From the NCBI RefSeq assembly GCF_905171765.1, contig NC_053391.1, positions 688,009,257 through 688,073,256 on the forward strand: DNA of 64,000 bases. The letters are read 5' to 3'. Source of the DNA: Bufo bufo (lineage: Eukaryota > Chordata > Amphibia > Anura > Bufonidae). Below, in pieces: positions 22,540-32,527 of this stretch; position 1 is the first letter of the stretch; the number at the start of each line of letters is the position of its first letter. Position numbers and translations under genes: made by a program. The notes under the pieces are model-generated. The model searched no databases. It saw only the letters and a program-made list of their open reading frames with translations, and was not told the origin of the DNA.

Positions 22540-24660
22540 CTTAGGACCCAACTTCCAGGAGGGAACCTTCAGTTTGATATTCTTTGTAGAAAACCACACC
22601 AGATCACCAACATTCAGGTCCGGACCAGGCACACATCTCTTATCCGCCACATGCTTATATCTCTCACTCATCCTCTTCAGATTACCCTGAATCTTTTGCC
22701 AAATAAATGACAAAGACAAGGAAAATCTCTCCTCATCAGGTAAACCAGAAGACCCCTCTCCAGAGAATGTCCCAAACTGCAGATGAAACCCATATGCACC
22801 AAAAAATGGTGACTTATCAGAGGACTCCTGGCGACGGTTATTTAAAGCAAACTCAGCAAGGGACAAAAAAGAATACCAATCTTTCTGATTCTCCGCCACA
22901 AAACAGCGCAGATATGTCTCCAGATTCTGATTGACGCGTTCGGTCTGACCATTCGACTGCGGGTGAAAAGCAGATGAGAACGACAACCGAACCGCCAAGC
23001 GAGAACAGAAGGCCTTCCAGAATCTGGAAACAAATTGCGTGCCCTTATCAGAAATGATGTCTGAAGGAATGCCATGCAATTTAACAATATGATCAACAAA
23101 CGCTTGCGCCAGCGTCTTAGCATTGGGTAACCCAGGAAAGGGAATGAAATGTGCCATTTTGCTAAAACGGTCCACTACCACCAGAATCACAGTCTTCCCC
23201 GAGGAACGAGGCAGGTCAGTAATGAAGTCCATGGACAGATGCGTCCAAGGACGGGAAGGAATGGGTAACGGGAGGAGAGAACCCGATGGCCGTGAATGAG
23301 GGACCTTGGCACGAGCTCAGGTCTCGCAGGCTGCCACAAAACCCTCAACCGTCTTACGAAGAGCCGGCCACCAGAATCTCCGAGCAATGATATCCACTGT
23401 GGCTCTACTCCCCGGGTGCCCAGCAAGGACAGTATCGTGGTGCTTCTTAAAAACCTTGTGTCGTAAAGCGAGAGGCACAAAGAACCTCCCAGGAGGACAA
23501 AGATCAGGAGCCTCTGCCTGGGCTGCCTGAACCTCTGCATCCAAATCAGGATAAAGAGCAGAGACGACCACCCCTTCAGCCAAAATGGGACCCGGGTCTT
23601 CAAAGTTCCCCCCTCCCGGAAAACAACGTGACAGGGCATCCGCCTTCGCATTTTTAACCCCAGGGCGGAACATAACAACAAAATTAAACCTAGAAAAGAA
23701 CAAAGACCGTCTGGCCTGTCTCGGGTTCAGACGCTTGGCCGATTCCAACTAGGCCAGATTCTTATGTTTATTAAACACAGTAATATGGTGTCCGGCTCCC
23801 TCTAACCAATGGCGCCATTCCTCAAAAGCTAATTTGATGGCCAACAAATTCCTATCTCCGACATCGTAATTTCTCTCTGCAGAGGATAGTTTCCTTGATA
23901 AAAAGGCACACGGTCGCCATTTGGCAGGAGAGGGACCCTGAGATAAAACCGCACCCACACCCACCTCAGAAGCATCCACCTCAACAATAAATGGTAGAGA
24001 GACATCAGGTTGTACCAAAATGGGAGCGGAAGCAAAACTCTCTTTAATACTAGAAAAGGCTTTAAGTGCATCTACCGACCACGAGGAAAAATCCACCCCC
24101 TTTTTAGTCATATCAGTGAGTGGCTTAACAACAGAGGAATAATTCAAAATGAACTTCCTGTAATAATTGGCAAAACCCAAAAACCTCATCAGCGCCTTCT
24201 GATTCTCAGGAAGCTCCCAATCAAGCACAGCGCGGACCTTCTCAGGGTCCATCCGAAAACCAGAAGTGGAGAGAAGTAAACCAAGAAATTGAATCTCCGG
24301 AACCGCAAACACACATTTTTCCAGTTTAGCGTATAATTTATTCTCCCACAGAATCAGCAAGACCTGACATAGGTGGTCCCGATGAGTCTTGAAATCAGGA
24401 GAAAAAATCAAAATGTCATCTAGATACACCAGTACAAATTTCCTCATTAAATGATAAAAAATGCTGTTCACAAAATGTTGGAAGACGGCCGGAGCGTTCT
24501 TCAAACCAAAGGGCATAACCAAATTCTGGAAATGACCCTCAGGGGTATTGAAGGCCGTCTTCCATTCGTCTTCTTCCCTGACCCTGACTAGGTTGTATGC
24601 CCCTCTTAAATCCAACTTAGAAAAAACTTTAGCTCCAACAATCTGGTTAAACAGGTCCGG
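22540..24660 (-). pseudogene. Gypsy pol: RT (C-terminal part), RNase H, integrase
   Basis: Reverse-strand reading gives RT blocks MPFGLKNAPAVFQ and FVLVYLDDILIFS (catalytic YLDD near 24420), then RNase H (VDASEVGVGAVLSQ). The zinc-binding integrase N-terminus follows (HH pair near 23430) and the integrase core with MDFITDLP, SDKGTQF and GQTERVNQ (the D, D and E positions) at 22800-23230. Two nonsense codons interrupt it: TAG at about 23747 and TGA at about 23315, the latter at the position of a zinc-ligand Cys. In RNase H the usual Glu of the D-R-E-L-L motif is Asn, and the T-D-H-K motif reads N-K-H-K, so two catalytic positions look lost. Confidence 0.88.
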
Positions 24661-25135
24661 GGATCACAGTAGTACCATCATTCTAAAATATAACTTTTAT
24701 TAATAGCGTATAAGAAGACAAAACACCCTTATAATTAATATTTAAGAAAAATACAAAAGAAAATTAGAATAGTGGACTCTGGGGTCAGATGGAGGTCCCT
24801 AATGCAGGGTATCTGCAGTATGGTAGGTAGATGTTAATGGGACCTAATGGGAAAATATCCCTAGTTCTAACCCTGGTGTTAGTAGAGCCCTGCCTAGATA
24901 CGGAATAGCCGCCCCGATAGGGGCGATCCCGTTTCTCGTACCTCCTGGTGTCCCTGGTTAACCCCTAGCAGGGAGTGGATACCTATTCCAGGGGTGGGAC
25001 CCTGAAGAAATGCCAGAGCTAGTCTACACAATAGAAAAAAATAATAAAGTGATTATTGTGAATGCCCAATGTGGATATACAGACAGAACCATACAAATAT
25101 ATGTGAAATATAATAATATCAATTTGTCCAATAAG

Positions 25136-25180
25136 GTCCCTACGCGTTTCGCCTGGTTGGTGTCAGGCTCATCAGGGGAC
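25136..25180 (-). ncRNA. Type I hammerhead ribozyme motif (downstream repeat)
   Basis: Reverse-strand reading gives, in order: GUCCC (stem I), CUGAUGA, stem II GCCUG-ACACCAAC-CAGGC (5 bp), GAA, ACGCGU, A, GGGAC (stem I partner). Every invariant core base of the hammerhead is present, with cleavage expected after the A that follows ACGCGU. Stem III is only the self-complementary ACGCGU with no loop, so a single molecule would fold poorly but two could pair. This form is known from Penelope-like elements. Self-cleavage was not tested. Confidence 0.85.
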
Positions 25181-25914
25181 ATACATGGCAAAAGAGTGCC
25201 TATCACCGAGAATAATCACCTAAATAAAACAAATATTTCTAAAGACATCCAGATTGAGTCAGATAGTATTTTTCTCTCTTTAATGATAGTTTGAGAGATA
25301 TGGGCACATATGGAGAAGAAATACCTATAGTGCACAATGCTAGTCAATCCCTAGATGAAGTCAATGTAGTTACCGTACCAGAGATCATTAACTAAATATA
25401 GAATGATCCAAGATGATCCGGAACCATTCATGTGTCTAGTACAGTAAATATCGGCCCGTCTTTTATATACCAATTAATATATTCGAGGTATATCACCAGC
25501 ACCTAAGAGGATAGTCAGATTCTACCCAATTGGTGTAAAACAAACCACAGGTTAAGCCAATAAAGTATGCTGAAGAAAGCACTACCACCCCCCCAATAGT
25601 GTGGGTGGTTTAATGTTCATTCGATTAGCCCATATGCACTAGCATCATTTACATGCAGCAACCATGGTCAGTATTAGCTGATAAGATATAGTTAGGGCGA
25701 TACTTGCGTGCCCGTGCATGGCTAGTTGCGTGGCCCAGTGGTGATATTGCGGGAATAGGGATGCCGAAGTTGATGGCGGCGTCTCGGGCCCCAGATCCTA
25801 GTTGTGTCCGGTAGATAGGCGGCACAATCTTACCGGCGTTGCTGCCTCTTAAAGCATTGCTATTTCCGGGTATGGCGTCACGTGATAGGATCACCTGATG
25901 TGAATGCCCAGATC

Positions 25915-26038
25915 GCGTCTGACGTCAGACGCCGAAGCCGTGACTGATGTAGATGCCAGAATAGCGTCTGACGTCAGACGCCAGAGACGTGGACACGTGA
26001 CCAACCGGTAATGGTGTGTCGCGTCTGACGTCAGACGC
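25915..26038. promoter_or_regulatory. Three perfect CRE palindromes (downstream repeat)
   Basis: The 18-bp palindrome GCGTCTGACGTCAGACGC occurs three times without a mismatch (25915-25932, 25964-25981, 26021-26038), each centred on TGACGTCA, the full consensus site for CREB/ATF proteins. Spacing is 49 and 57 bp. Inference: enhancer or core of the Penelope promoter. Confidence 0.7.
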
Positions 26039-26457
26039 TCCCGCTGTGTGGGTGACCCCGGTCGGATGATTCTAAGTGCCGGCCGGTCATGTGAACATGA
26101 TGTAGATCCGATTACATGGCAAGTCCCAACAAGAATAGATAAAAACGGAACCGGAAAAAGATAGTAGGATTACTTAATAGGTACTATTTAAGCATATCCC
26201 ATTGCATTAAATCTATGGTCATATAATAGGATATTATAATGAAACACCCACTGGGATTGTTGAATGTGCAACTATTCTGGTCTACCACATTGATCAATTA
26301 ATAAATCAGTGCCGAATAGATAGGTAATTTAAGCAATATAAGGGTGGTTGGCAAATTTACAGTTGGGGTCCATTGTCAGAACGACTACCCCCAATATTTG
26401 ATAAACATAATGATATAAAGGATATGATGATCCTCAGACATAATAGAATAGGACGTC

Positions 26458-29034
26458 TTAAATAAAGCACGCAAAATCTATGGATTCATTTAGACCCGCT
26501 GGTGTAGCGGTGTCCAATCTAAAGATCCACCTAGATTCCTTTTGTTTCAATAGTTTGTCTAAGTCCCCGCCCCTTTTGGACATTTTAATTGCCTCAATCA
26601 TAGAGAAGTGTATGGTGTTGACAGATCCAGCATGTCTATACCACACATGTCTTGAAATTGGTTTATCCCTTTTATTGCGAATATCACCAATATGTTCAAG
26701 GATCCGTTTTTTGAAAGCCCTCTTCGTTTTACCAATATATTTCAGTCCACAGTCACATTGAGCCATATATATCACTCCAGAAGTGTTACAGTTGGCGAAA
26801 CCACGGGTGTGGTAGACGTGGTCTCCCTGGCTGTTAGAAAAGGTTTTGCCTGGAGATATAAAAGTGCAGGCTTTACATTTGCCGCACTTGAAAGTGCCCA
26901 CCTGTCGATTGGACAGCCATGTGTTTTTTTCATCTGGGGGCTCAAAGTGACTGTGGACTAACGTGTCACCAACATTGCGCCCACGTCTAAAGGTTATGGC
27001 CGGATTTTCAGATAATACCTGAGTAAGATCAGGATCAGTTTTTAGTAGAGACCAATAACGATTTAGGATGTCTCGGACCTGTTGGGACTCTGAATCATAG
27101 GTGCCCACTATTCTGATTGGTTCTGGAACAGTTGTTTTCTTGATTTGCGGATGTAGTAAGGACATACGATCCCTCGAATTTGCCCAGTCCCAAGCTTCAT
27201 AGAGGCAAGGATTTGGGTAGCCCCTCTGTTTAAACCGTTCGAAAAGCTTAGATGCTTCATGGTTAAAATTTTTCTTATCAGAACAGTTCCTTCGGACTCT
27301 TAGGAACTGGCCCTTTGGGATACCCCTTTTAAGGGGGGTAGGATGGAAACTCTCCCAACGCAAAAGACTGTTTGTCGACGTCTTTTTTCTAAAAAGGGTC
27401 GTCCTGATGTAATTCTGTTCGTCTCTTTCAAGGCACACATCAAGAAAATTGATCGTGTTACGGTGTATTTCAAAAGTGAAAAATAAGCCAATGTGATTCG
27501 AGTTAAGTATGTCCATGAATTCCTGGAATTCACTAGCTGTCCCAGACCATAGAAGAAAGATATCGTCTATGAATCTGGACCAGAGTGTGATATACCTGGT
27601 CCAAGATGTCATAGATTCACAAAATACGACTGTATCCTCCCACCAGCCCAGGAGTAAGTTGGCATACGTGGGTGCACAGGGGCTACCCATCGCAGTACCC
27701 CTGAGCTGGTGGTAGAAGCGGTCTTCAAAAATGAAATAATTGTGTGTAAGAACAAAATTCAGAAGCTGAAGGGTAAAATGATTATGCTGCTTCAAGTCCA
27801 CAGATCTAGAGTCTAAAAAATATTTGACAGCTGATAGGCCCTTATTATGAGGGATTGAGGTGTATAGTGCCTCGACGTCTATTGATGCGAACCAACTGTC
27901 AGGTTCTATGGTAACCCCCTCAACTCTTTGCAATAAATCAGTCGTATCCCGTAAATATGAGGGAAGTGTAGAAACAAAGGGACGTAGAACATGGTCAATA
28001 TATACACCTGCATGATGGGTTAAACTCTCAATGCCCGATACTATGGGACGTCCTTTTAAGGGACTAGTGCCCTTATGTATTTTTGGAAGCCCATAGAACG
28101 TAGCAATTTTAGGAGTAGTTGGTAGTAGATATTCAAATTCCTTCCGGTCGATGCACCTGTTCTCCAGACCTTCATATAGAGTCTGGGATAATTCTACTCG
28201 AAACCTGTCAGTGGGATCCCCCCTTAGGACTAAATAGTTGTTTTTGTCCATGATCAATGAGAGGCACATGTCTTTATATTGCTGTAATGAAAGGACAACA
28301 ATATTCCCCCCCTTGTCCGATGATTTAATAATAATGTCCCTATTTGTGCTTAGGTTTCGTAGGGCAATCATCTCTGCTGGGGTATAGTTTTTATCAAAGG
28401 TGGTGTGGTTCATTTTTTCTAAGTCCCGTGTGACTGATTTTAAGAAAATTTCTATGTTTGCATCGTTCAATGTTTTGGGTGGCATCTTGATGCTTTTATT
28501 CCTGAGGGTGGTGAAGGGGCCCTGACCCTTAGGTCGCTCATTTTCTTCCAAGAGATGTATAAGGGTGTCAATACCCTCTAAGTCCCCCATTTCTACACCC
28601 AATTCCCGACATCTATGTTGATCTGATGATATAAAGATTTTATGCCAGCGTAATTTCCTGGCAAAGAGTTGTATGTCTTTAATCCAGTCAAAACAGTTAA
28701 ATTTCGTGGTGGGAACATATGTAAGTCCTTTCCTTAAAATAGATATCTCATCCCTGGATAATATTTTCCCTGAGAGGTTAATAATTAGGGTATTATCAGT
28801 GGATGACCAATCTATTTTTTGGTATTGTGTGACTGGGTTGGTTGACGTTCTCTCAATGCATACGTGTTTGGTTGTGACTGGTCTAAAAAAGCCGTAGTCG
28901 TTGTTATGGGGGCAGGTATGACGGACGATGTAGTATACCCAGAGGAGGGTCCAGATGTAAATCCCTCCTGTTCTGGTTGTTCGTGACATGCCCTCTCTCT
29001 GTCTCCTGATCCCCCTCTGTTCCGGGGTCCCCAT
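26458..29034 (-). CDS. Penelope-like ORF2: reverse transcriptase plus GIY-YIG endonuclease
   Basis: An 858-codon open frame without interruption. The first ~60 residues overlap ORF1 in another frame and look unlike the conserved part, so the real start may lie downstream of 29034 or depend on frameshifting. RT blocks in order: YGLPKIHK (about residue 310), FASIDVEALYTSIPH, GTAMGSPCAPTYANL and the catalytic FIDDIFLLW. A Cys pair motif (CGKCKAC) precedes the GIY-YIG endonuclease domain (about 753-800), seen as VIYMAQCDCGLKYIGKT with a downstream Arg in KRAFKKRILEH. The family nicks DNA with the endonuclease and copies its RNA into the target. I see no missing key residue, so the protein may be functional. 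Confidence 0.92.
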   Translation of the reverse strand: MGTPEQRGIRRQREGMSRTTRTGGIYIWTLLWVYYIVRHTCPHNNDYGFFRPVTTKHVCIERTSTNPVTQYQKIDWSSTDNTLIINLSGKILSRDEISILRKGLTYVPTTKFNCFDWIKDIQLFARKLRWHKIFISSDQHRCRELGVEMGDLEGIDTLIHLLEENERPKGQGPFTTLRNKSIKMPPKTLNDANIEIFLKSVTRDLEKMNHTTFDKNYTPAEMIALRNLSTNRDIIIKSSDKGGNIVVLSLQQYKDMCLSLIMDKNNYLVLRGDPTDRFRVELSQTLYEGLENRCIDRKEFEYLLPTTPKIATFYGLPKIHKGTSPLKGRPIVSGIESLTHHAGVYIDHVLRPFVSTLPSYLRDTTDLLQRVEGVTIEPDSWFASIDVEALYTSIPHNKGLSAVKYFLDSRSVDLKQHNHFTLQLLNFVLTHNYFIFEDRFYHQLRGTAMGSPCAPTYANLLLGWWEDTVVFCESMTSWTRYITLWSRFIDDIFLLWSGTASEFQEFMDILNSNHIGLFFTFEIHRNTINFLDVCLERDEQNYIRTTLFRKKTSTNSLLRWESFHPTPLKRGIPKGQFLRVRRNCSDKKNFNHEASKLFERFKQRGYPNPCLYEAWDWANSRDRMSLLHPQIKKTTVPEPIRIVGTYDSESQQVRDILNRYWSLLKTDPDLTQVLSENPAITFRRGRNVGDTLVHSHFEPPDEKNTWLSNRQVGTFKCGKCKACTFISPGKTFSNSQGDHVYHTRGFANCNTSGVIYMAQCDCGLKYIGKTKRAFKKRILEHIGDIRNKRDKPISRHVWYRHAGSVNTIHFSMIEAIKMSKRGGDLDKLLKQKESRWIFRLDTATPAGLNESIDFACFI

Positions 29035-29852
29035 GATCTTGATGGGTAACCCCCTGTGGGTTGATCGTTCCTCCAGTTAGATCTGGGGGCTGAGTATCTA
29101 TTACGTCCCCTATAGCGACCCCTCCCTCTCCAGTTTGATCTCTGATTAGGATACTGTGGTCGATGAGTCGAGGACTCTGGGTCTGAACTCTCCAATTCAG
29201 AGGCCGATGTGTCAGTAATGGAGCCCCTTTGACCCACCCCCGTGGTGAGATAGGCTGTGTTGTTTCTAAATTCAGTTAGGTCATTAGTGAATTGTCTATG
29301 TTTCCGTTCCACTAAATTAGTTCTAAATTTTTCTATATTGTTTTGTAATTCAAGTTCTTTTTTGGAAAAGTCAATATGATCCTTGAACTTCAGCGCGGTC
29401 TCTGTTAGAGCTATTTTTTTCTGTTCTAACTGTTCGATATTGCTTTTTTCTTGTTCCAGCAACAGTCGCATGAATCTAACTGAACTTGCTGTGGCCTCAG
29501 TTTCCCATTTACTCAACAATTCGGGGGTGCTGATCCGTGCCGCGGGTCGTATATAGATTCTAAGACCACTCGGTACGATGGAGTTTTTTATATAATTATC
29601 TAGGGATTGGATCTCCCACCACGTCTTGATGTATTCCTTATGAGTATCATACAGGTCTTTGAAAATACTTTTGATCGAGGGGCTTGTGATACTTGACAAA
29701 GTTAGTTCTTTATCTGAGAATATCTCACTGGCCTCGGTTAGCCACCTATCCTCATTTGTTTGCGTGCTTAAAAAGCCGGCCATTACTGAGATATGATAAT
29801 AGTTAGATGACTGATATGTTATAAGGTTATTTTTTAAAACAAAATTAATCAC
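28812..29852 (-). CDS. Penelope-like ORF1: coiled-coil, RG-rich protein
   Basis: 346 codons, open. A second ATG lies 23 codons in (MAGFLSTQTNED). The middle (about residues 125-195) is rich in Glu, Lys, Leu and Gln in heptad-like spacing, suggesting a coiled coil. Residues about 230-290 hold an RG/RY-rich stretch (SNWRGRGRYRGRNRY), suggesting RNA or single-strand nucleic-acid binding. It overlaps the 5' end of ORF2 by 223 bp in a different frame. I do not recognise a named domain. By analogy with ORF1 of other retroelements it could package RNA, but that is inference. Confidence 0.7.
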   Translation of the reverse strand: MINFVLKNNLITYQSSNYYHISVMAGFLSTQTNEDRWLTEASEIFSDKELTLSSITSPSIKSIFKDLYDTHKEYIKTWWEIQSLDNYIKNSIVPSGLRIYIRPAARISTPELLSKWETEATASSVRFMRLLLEQEKSNIEQLEQKKIALTETALKFKDHIDFSKKELELQNNIEKFRTNLVERKHRQFTNDLTEFRNNTAYLTTGVGQRGSITDTSASELESSDPESSTHRPQYPNQRSNWRGRGRYRGRNRYSAPRSNWRNDQPTGGYPSRSWGPRNRGGSGDRERACHEQPEQEGFTSGPSSGYTTSSVIPAPITTTTAFLDQSQPNTYALRERQPTQSHNTKK

Positions 29853-30385
29853 AGATAGAACATATTCCTGTTCAAGGAATCGTATGGTAGAATGTGGTCA
29901 AAAGAACAAGGGATCACAGTAGTACCATCATTCTAAAATATAACTTTTATTAATAGCGTATAAGAAGACAAAACACCCTTATAATTAATATTTAAGAAAA
30001 ATACAAAAGAAAATTAGAATAGTGGACTCTGGGGTCAGATGGAGGTCCCTAATGCAGGGTATCTGCAGTATGGTAGGTAGATGTTAATGGGACCTAATGG
30101 GAAAATATCCCTAGTTCTAACCCTGGTGTTAGTAGAGCCCTGCCTAGATACGGAATAGCCGCCCCGATAGGGGCGATCCCGTTTCTCGTACCTCCTGGTG
30201 TCCCTGGTTAACCCCTAGCAGGGAGTGGATACCTATTCCAGGGGTGGGACCCTGAAGAAATGCCAGAGCTAGTCTACACAATAGAAAAAAATAATAAAGT
30301 GATTATTGTGAATGCCCAATGTGGATATACAGACAGAACCATACAAATATATGTGAAATATAATAATATCAATTTGTCCAATAAG

Positions 30386-30430
30386 GTCCCTACGCGTTTC
30401 GCCTGGTTGGTGTCAGGCTCATCAGGGGAC
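30386..30430 (-). ncRNA. Type I hammerhead ribozyme motif (upstream repeat)
   Basis: Identical to the motif at 25136-25180, offset by 5250 bp: same CUGAUGA, stem II, GAA and ACGCGU-A core with GUCCC/GGGAC stem I. Cleavage at both copies would release a unit-length 5250-nt transcript. Confidence 0.85.
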
Positions 30431-31164
30431 ATACATGGCAAAAGAGTGCCTATCACCGAGAATAATCACCTAAATAAAACAAATATTTCTAAAGACATCC
30501 AGATTGAGTCAGATAGTATTTTTCTCTCTTTAATGATAGTTTGAGAGATATGGGCACATATGGAGAAGAAATACCTATAGTGCACAATGCTAGTCAATCC
30601 CTAGATGAAGTCAATGTAGTTACCGTACCAGAGATCATTAACTAAATATAGAATGATCCAAGATGATCCGGAACCATTCATGTGTCTAGTACAGTAAATA
30701 TCGGCCCGTCTTTTATATACCAATTAATATATTCGAGGTATATCACCAGCACCTAAGAGGATAGTCAGATTCTACCCAATTGGTGTAAAACAAACCACAG
30801 GTTAAGCCAATAAAGTATGCTGAAGATAGCACTACCACCCCCCCAATAGTGTGGGTGGTTTAATGTTCATTCGATTAGCCCATATGCACTAGCATCATTT
30901 ACATGCAGCAACCATGGTCAGTATTAGCTGATAAGATATAGTTAGGGCGATACTTGCGTGCCCGTGCATGGCTAGTTGCGTGGCCCAGTGGTGATATTGC
31001 GGGAATAGGGATGCCGAAGTTGATGGCGGCGTCTCGGGCCCCAGATCCTAGTTGTGTCCGGTAGATAGGCGGCACAATCTTACCGGCGTTGCTGCCTCTT
31101 AAAGCATTGCTATTTCCGGGTATGGCGTCACGTGATAGGATCACCTGATGTGAATGCCCAGATC

Positions 31165-31288
31165 GCGTCTGACGTCAGACGCCGAAGCCGTGACTGATGT
31201 AGATGCCAGAATAGCGTCTGACGTCAGACGCCAGAGACGTGGACACGTGACCAACCGGTAATGGTGTGTCGCGTCTGACGTCAGACGC
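31165..31288. promoter_or_regulatory. Three perfect CRE palindromes (upstream repeat)
   Basis: Copies of GCGTCTGACGTCAGACGC at 31165-31182, 31214-31231 and 31271-31288. They lie about 1.3 kb upstream of the ORF1 start on the coding strand, so this set could drive the intact copy. Confidence 0.7.
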
Positions 31289-31707
31289 TCCCGCTGTGTG
31301 GGTGACCCCGGTCGGATGATTCTAAGTGCCGGCCGGTCATGTGAACATGATGTAGATCCGATTACATGGCAAGTCCCAACAAGAATAGATAAAAACGGAA
31401 CCGGAAAAAGATAGTAGGATTACTTAATAGGTACTATTTAAGCATATCCCATTGCATTAAATCTATGGTCATATAATAGGATATTATAATGAAACACCCA
31501 CTGGGATTGTTGAATGTGCAACTATTCTGGTCTACCACATTGATCAATTAATAAATCAGTGCCGAATAGATAGGTAATTTAAGCAATATAAGGGTGGTTG
31601 GCAAATTTACAGTTGGGGTCCATTGTCAGAACGACTACCCCCAATATTTGATAAACATAATGATATAAAGGATATGATGATCCTCAGACATAATAGAATA
31701 GGACGTC

Positions 31708-31923
31708 TTAAATAAAGCACGCAAAATCTATGGATTCATTTAGACCCGCTGGTGTAGCGGTGTCCAATCTAAAGATCCACCTAGATTCCTTTTGTTTCAA
31801 TAGTTTGTCTAAGTCCCCGCCCCTTTTGGACATTTTAATTGCCTCAATCATAGAGAAGTGTATGGTGTTGACAGATCCAGCATGTCTATACCACACATGT
31901 CTTGAAATTGGTTTATCCCTTTT
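31708..31923 (-). pseudogene. Truncated Penelope ORF2 C-terminus
   Basis: Encodes only the last ~70 residues of ORF2, from [11 protein letters not shown] to the stop. By chance it continues in frame from the upstream gypsy RT sequence, giving a 312-codon open frame (31708-32646) that is a fusion artefact of the insertion and not a gene. Confidence 0.9.
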
Positions 31924-32518
31924 TGTATTGAAGGCCGTCTTCGATTTGTCCCCTTCCCTGACCCTGACTAGGTTGTATGCCCCTCTTAAATCCAACTTAG
32001 AAAAAACTTTAGCCCCAACAATCTGGTTAAACAGGTCCGGGATCAGAGGAAGCGGATATGGGTCACGAATCGTGATACGGTTCAGCTCCCTGAAATCCAG
32101 ACAAGATCTTAAAGAAGCATCTTTTTTCTTAAGAAAAAAAAACCCAGCGGCAACAGGTGACTTTGAGGGTCTGATGTGTCCCTTTCTCAGGCTCTCAGAG
32201 ATATAAGTACGCATAGCAACTCTTTCAGGTTGGGAGAGATTGTATAGTCTTGATTTTGGCAGCTTGGCGCCTGGGATGAGATTAATAGGGCAGTCGTACT
32301 CCCGGTGAGGGGGCAACTCCTGGACACCACTCTCGGAAAACACATCCGAAAATTCAGAGAGAAAAAATGGCACAGTCTTAGTAGAAACCTCTGAAAGAGA
32401 CGCCGTGAGGCAATTCTCTCTGCAAAACTCACTCCAACCATTTATTTGCCTTACTTGCCAATCAATGGTGGGGTTATGTTTAGTGAGCCAGGGTAGCCCC
32501 AACACTAGAGGAGTAGGT
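31924..32518 (-). pseudogene. Gypsy pol: protease-RT linker and N-terminal RT
   Basis: Reverse-strand peptide includes [36 protein letters not shown], the RT block [22 protein letters not shown] and [17 protein letters not shown], all typical of Ty3/gypsy pol. Bounded by the LINE insertion at 32519-32527 and the Penelope insert at 31924. The last ~116 bp (31925-32040) duplicate 24545-24660 with about five differences. Confidence 0.88.
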
Positions 32519-32527
32519 AATCTGCTT

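Larger units (their letters stand above)
24661..26673 (-). repeat. Penelope pseudo-LTR, downstream copy
   Basis: Begins GGATCACAGTAGTACC and is repeated at 29911-31923. It holds the 3' untranslated region, a hammerhead motif, three CRE palindromes and the last ~70 codons of ORF2. Confidence 0.93.
24661..31923 (-). mobile_element. Penelope-like retroelement, partial tandem arrangement
   Basis: On the reverse strand a truncated upstream copy (31923 to 29911, about 2 kb) is followed by a full copy (29910 to 24661, 5250 bp). The 2-kb segment therefore occurs twice at an offset of exactly 5250 bp with one difference noticed (near 25566/30816). This head-to-tail organisation with long pseudo-LTRs is typical of Penelope-like elements. 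The full copy carries ORF1 and an RT plus GIY-YIG ORF2, both open. The 3' junction falls in a GATCA shared with the gypsy target, so the end is uncertain by a few bases. It looks like one of the younger insertions in the window. Confidence 0.9.
29911..31923 (-). repeat. Penelope pseudo-LTR, upstream truncated copy
   Basis: Near-identical to 24661-26673. It lies upstream of ORF1/ORF2 on the coding strand, so its promoter and ribozyme motifs are positioned to act on the full copy. It joins gypsy sequence at about 31924. Confidence 0.93.

Noticed and set aside
24545..24660. Simple 116-bp Penelope target-site duplication
   Set aside because: Far longer than usual for these elements and much more diverged than the insert's own repeats; reported as an open problem instead.
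25010..25294. 94-codon forward frame repeated at 30260-30544
   Set aside because: It lies antisense within the Penelope pseudo-LTR over the hammerhead motif and resembles no protein; duplication is due to the tandem repeat.
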